From an uncultured Clostridia bacterium (GTDB lineage Bacteria > Bacillota > Clostridia > Oscillospirales > Acutalibacteraceae), in NCBI GenBank assembly GCA_947165615.1, contig CAMVBD010000117.1, positions 1 to 5,698 on the forward strand: a stretch of 5,698 bases of DNA, read 5' to 3'. The notes below the pieces were generated by a model. That model was given only the letters and a program-made list of their open reading frames with translations, had not been told where the DNA came from and ran no database searches. The translations under genes and the position numbers were made by a program. Below, piece by piece: positions 5,301 through 5,698 of this stretch (positions are counted from its first letter, which is position 1; every line of letters begins with the position of its first letter).

Positions 5301-5698
5301 AGCCAACGCCTTTAAGCGGGCGTTTACGGTAACGTACAATTACAACGGCAACGGCAAATCCAATACGACCGCAGCGGCGAACGCAACCTTCAGCGGTTGG
5401 GCGACGAGCGCAAGCGGGGCAAAGGCCTACAGCGACAAACAGAGCGTAAAGAATCTGACTTCGACTGCAGGTGCGACCGTTAATCTCTATGCCAAATGGA
5501 CCGATGCGAGCGTTACGCTTCCTACGCCGACAAGAACCGGGTATACCTTCAACGGCTGGCATACGGCTGCCTCCGGCGGCACAAAGATCGGTGCAGGCGG
5601 CGCGAGTTATAAACCTACGGCCAATATTACGCTTTATGCGCACTGGACGCCGATCACCTACAGTGTAAAGTTTAACGGGAACAGTTCGACAGCAGGAA
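2371..5698 (+). CDS. Secreted InlB B-repeat giant adhesin (3' end beyond window)
   Basis: ATG 2371 has AGAAAGGA 8 bases upstream and opens 1109 codons to the edge without a stop. Residues 1-29 are a classic signal peptide (KSKTRK, hydrophobic core, ALA). Residues 30 to about 375 are an unrecognised, Tyr/Ser/Gly-rich, probably beta-rich region with cysteines at 139, 203, 214 and 217. Then come two degenerate B-repeats: one ending LTAVW near 400, and one at 405-498. Six exact 75-residue B-repeats follow (499-948), each with Y-T-V-[ST]-Y-N-A-N-G-G at the start, GY-x-F-x-x-W in the middle and a final [AI]xW. A 148-residue divergent module (949-1096) and the start of another close the window. B-repeats (Flg_new type, PF09479) are beta-grasp-like spacer domains of bacterial surface proteins. 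It probably acts as an extended adhesin or stalk; a wall anchor, if any, lies outside. Co-location with pilin-like genes suggests a joint structure. Confidence 0.92.
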   Translation, partial: MDKSKTRKILTSVLAVLLIFSMFSETALALSGDGSHIGHTGGGSSVSGAYLVPSSNADHHVGFRFSWLTLGSDGYYSRKAALDVFYNGYNPNSSWGYHIKATVNGTTYRNLSKYEYKRYFDSLTIDREYYSTSTAYKYCNRTDIPVVLPADEDAMTTWGTKEANMNIILNKMVSGATVANMKSSDFIFIEPIYRVKIENTNYCITVTEMGLIGCVVCSATSTGNEGSGYGSGWVTIRRYTNLNWPDALKTDSAHAGISAGTTLSSATSFQNMVNKGYGLMVVWNTNPHLLSVYYTTGTGDSSLKISSSYKLASDFASYSSSYIRNSANNYYTQSVYYDNNLTLMNGNSSGFNLTRDYYSFSKWQKDGTSQLFSGGTAYKASSLESTVSTGDRSITLTAVWTPKPYKITYNLNGGKIGSSTTNPVQNYNYETDVYIGNYSSGATAYATPTRDGYDFGGWKYTGTTIGYWTKDNVYANKYHKGQWEHGDITLYAQWSKKAYTVTYNANGGTGAPAAQTKTHGVDLTLSSTKPTRTGYDFVSWNTKTDGTGTTYKPGAKYTTNANLTLYAQWSKKTYTVTYNANGGSGAPSAQTKTHGVDLTLSSTKPTRDGYDFTGWNTKSDGKGTAYASGGKYTKNESVTLYAQWKLKTYTVSYNANGGSGAPSAQTKTHGVDLTLSSAKPTRDGYNFTGWNTKSDGKGTAYASGAKYTRNESVTLYAQWSIKTYTVTYNANGGSEAPASQTKTHGVDLTLSSAKPSRDGYDFTGWNTKSDGKGTSYASGGKYTKNESVTLYAQWKLKTYTVTYNANGGSGAPSAQAKTHGTDLTLSSTKPTRTGYDFTGWNTMSDGKGTAYASGAKYTKNESVTLYAQWKINTYTVTYNANGGTGAPGAQTKTYGKDLTLSSTKPTRTGYTFTSWNTKADGKGTTYASGGKYTRNANLTLFAIWTPITYNVKFNGNGSTSGSMGNQSHTYDTAKALTANAFKRAFTVTYNYNGNGKSNTTAAANATFSGWATSASGAKAYSDKQSVKNLTSTAGATVNLYAKWTDASVTLPTPTRTGYTFNGWHTAASGGTKIGAGGASYKPTANITLYAHWTPITYSVKFNGNSSTAG
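3865..5214 (+). repeat. Six tandem 225-bp InlB B-repeats
   Basis: Units start at 3865, 4090, 4315, 4540, 4765 and 4990. All are exactly 225 bases (75 codons) with no indels. Units 2 and 3 agree at 68 of 75 residues, yet by my count 36 of those 68 shared residues use different codons. Units 1 and 6 share GGTGAP, SW and NANLTL variants. Units 2-5 share the GW and NESVTLYAQW variants. This suggests the inner units arose by expansion between older outer ones. Confidence 0.93.
5215..5698 (+). repeat. Second, 148-residue repeat type (one full copy and start of the next)
   Basis: A full unit at 5215-5658 opens with YNVKFNGNGSTSG, and the next begins at 5659 with YSVKFNGNSSTAG. The full unit has two B-repeat-like halves, ending LYAKW and LYAHW. 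An inserted FTVTYNYNGNG strand and longer loops make it differ from the 75-residue units. It is preceded and ended by the same TPIT linker. More copies probably follow beyond the window, which cannot be seen. Confidence 0.7.

Noticed and set aside
3625..5643. Minus-strand open frames with repeated 'GLCRRS-GTAV' text (three frames, 104 to 177 codons)
   Set aside because: They are antisense readings of the B-repeat array; the repeated text is explained by the repeats and no start signals are seen.

Overview
The window looks like Clostridia DNA, most like an Oscillospiraceae/Ruminococcaceae-type gut Firmicute. This is inferred from strong AGGAGG-like ribosome binding sites, short TadE/DUF4320-like pseudopilins, a type I dockerin pair, and a long InlB B-repeat (Listeria-Bacteroides repeat) surface protein. 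The standard code with TGA as a stop fits. Genus cannot be read from the sequence.

Layout: (1) 1-451, minus strand: 5' part of an AAA_14/DUF4143-type ATPase, cut by the left edge. (2) 452-584: divergent intergenic region with two related dyads, one in front of each gene. It contains one candidate promoter, pointing at the ATPase. (3) 585-995 and 1001-1471, plus strand: two small, related, single-membrane-segment pseudopilin-like proteins. (4) 1472-1594: leader with three consecutive small stem-loops. (5) 1595-2290: membrane-anchored protein with two dockerin repeats, a charged linker and a nine-cysteine C-terminus. (6) 2291-2370: a good intrinsic terminator only 32 bases before the next start codon, followed by a second hairpin touching the ribosome binding site. 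(7) 2371 to the right edge: a secreted giant adhesin with a signal peptide, an N-terminal region of about 345 residues that I do not recognise, two degenerate B-repeats, six exact-length 75-residue B-repeats, then a second, longer repeat type that continues past the edge.

The plus-strand genes probably form one surface-structure locus. The two pseudopilins would belong to a Tad-like pilus or fimbrial tip, the dockerin protein would be a calcium-dependent docking or scaffold partner, and the B-repeat protein would be the adhesin stalk. No Tad ATPase, TadB/TadC, prepilin peptidase, major Flp pilin, sortase motif or cohesin is visible, so assembly functions must lie elsewhere. The terminator suggests the adhesin is made at a different level from the genes upstream.

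Most interesting points: the paired dyads (operators, or possibly the ends of an invertible promoter segment), the attenuator-like terminator before the adhesin, the N-terminal dockerin plus Cys-rich protein, and a B-repeat array whose protein sequence is nearly constant while its codons are heavily scrambled.
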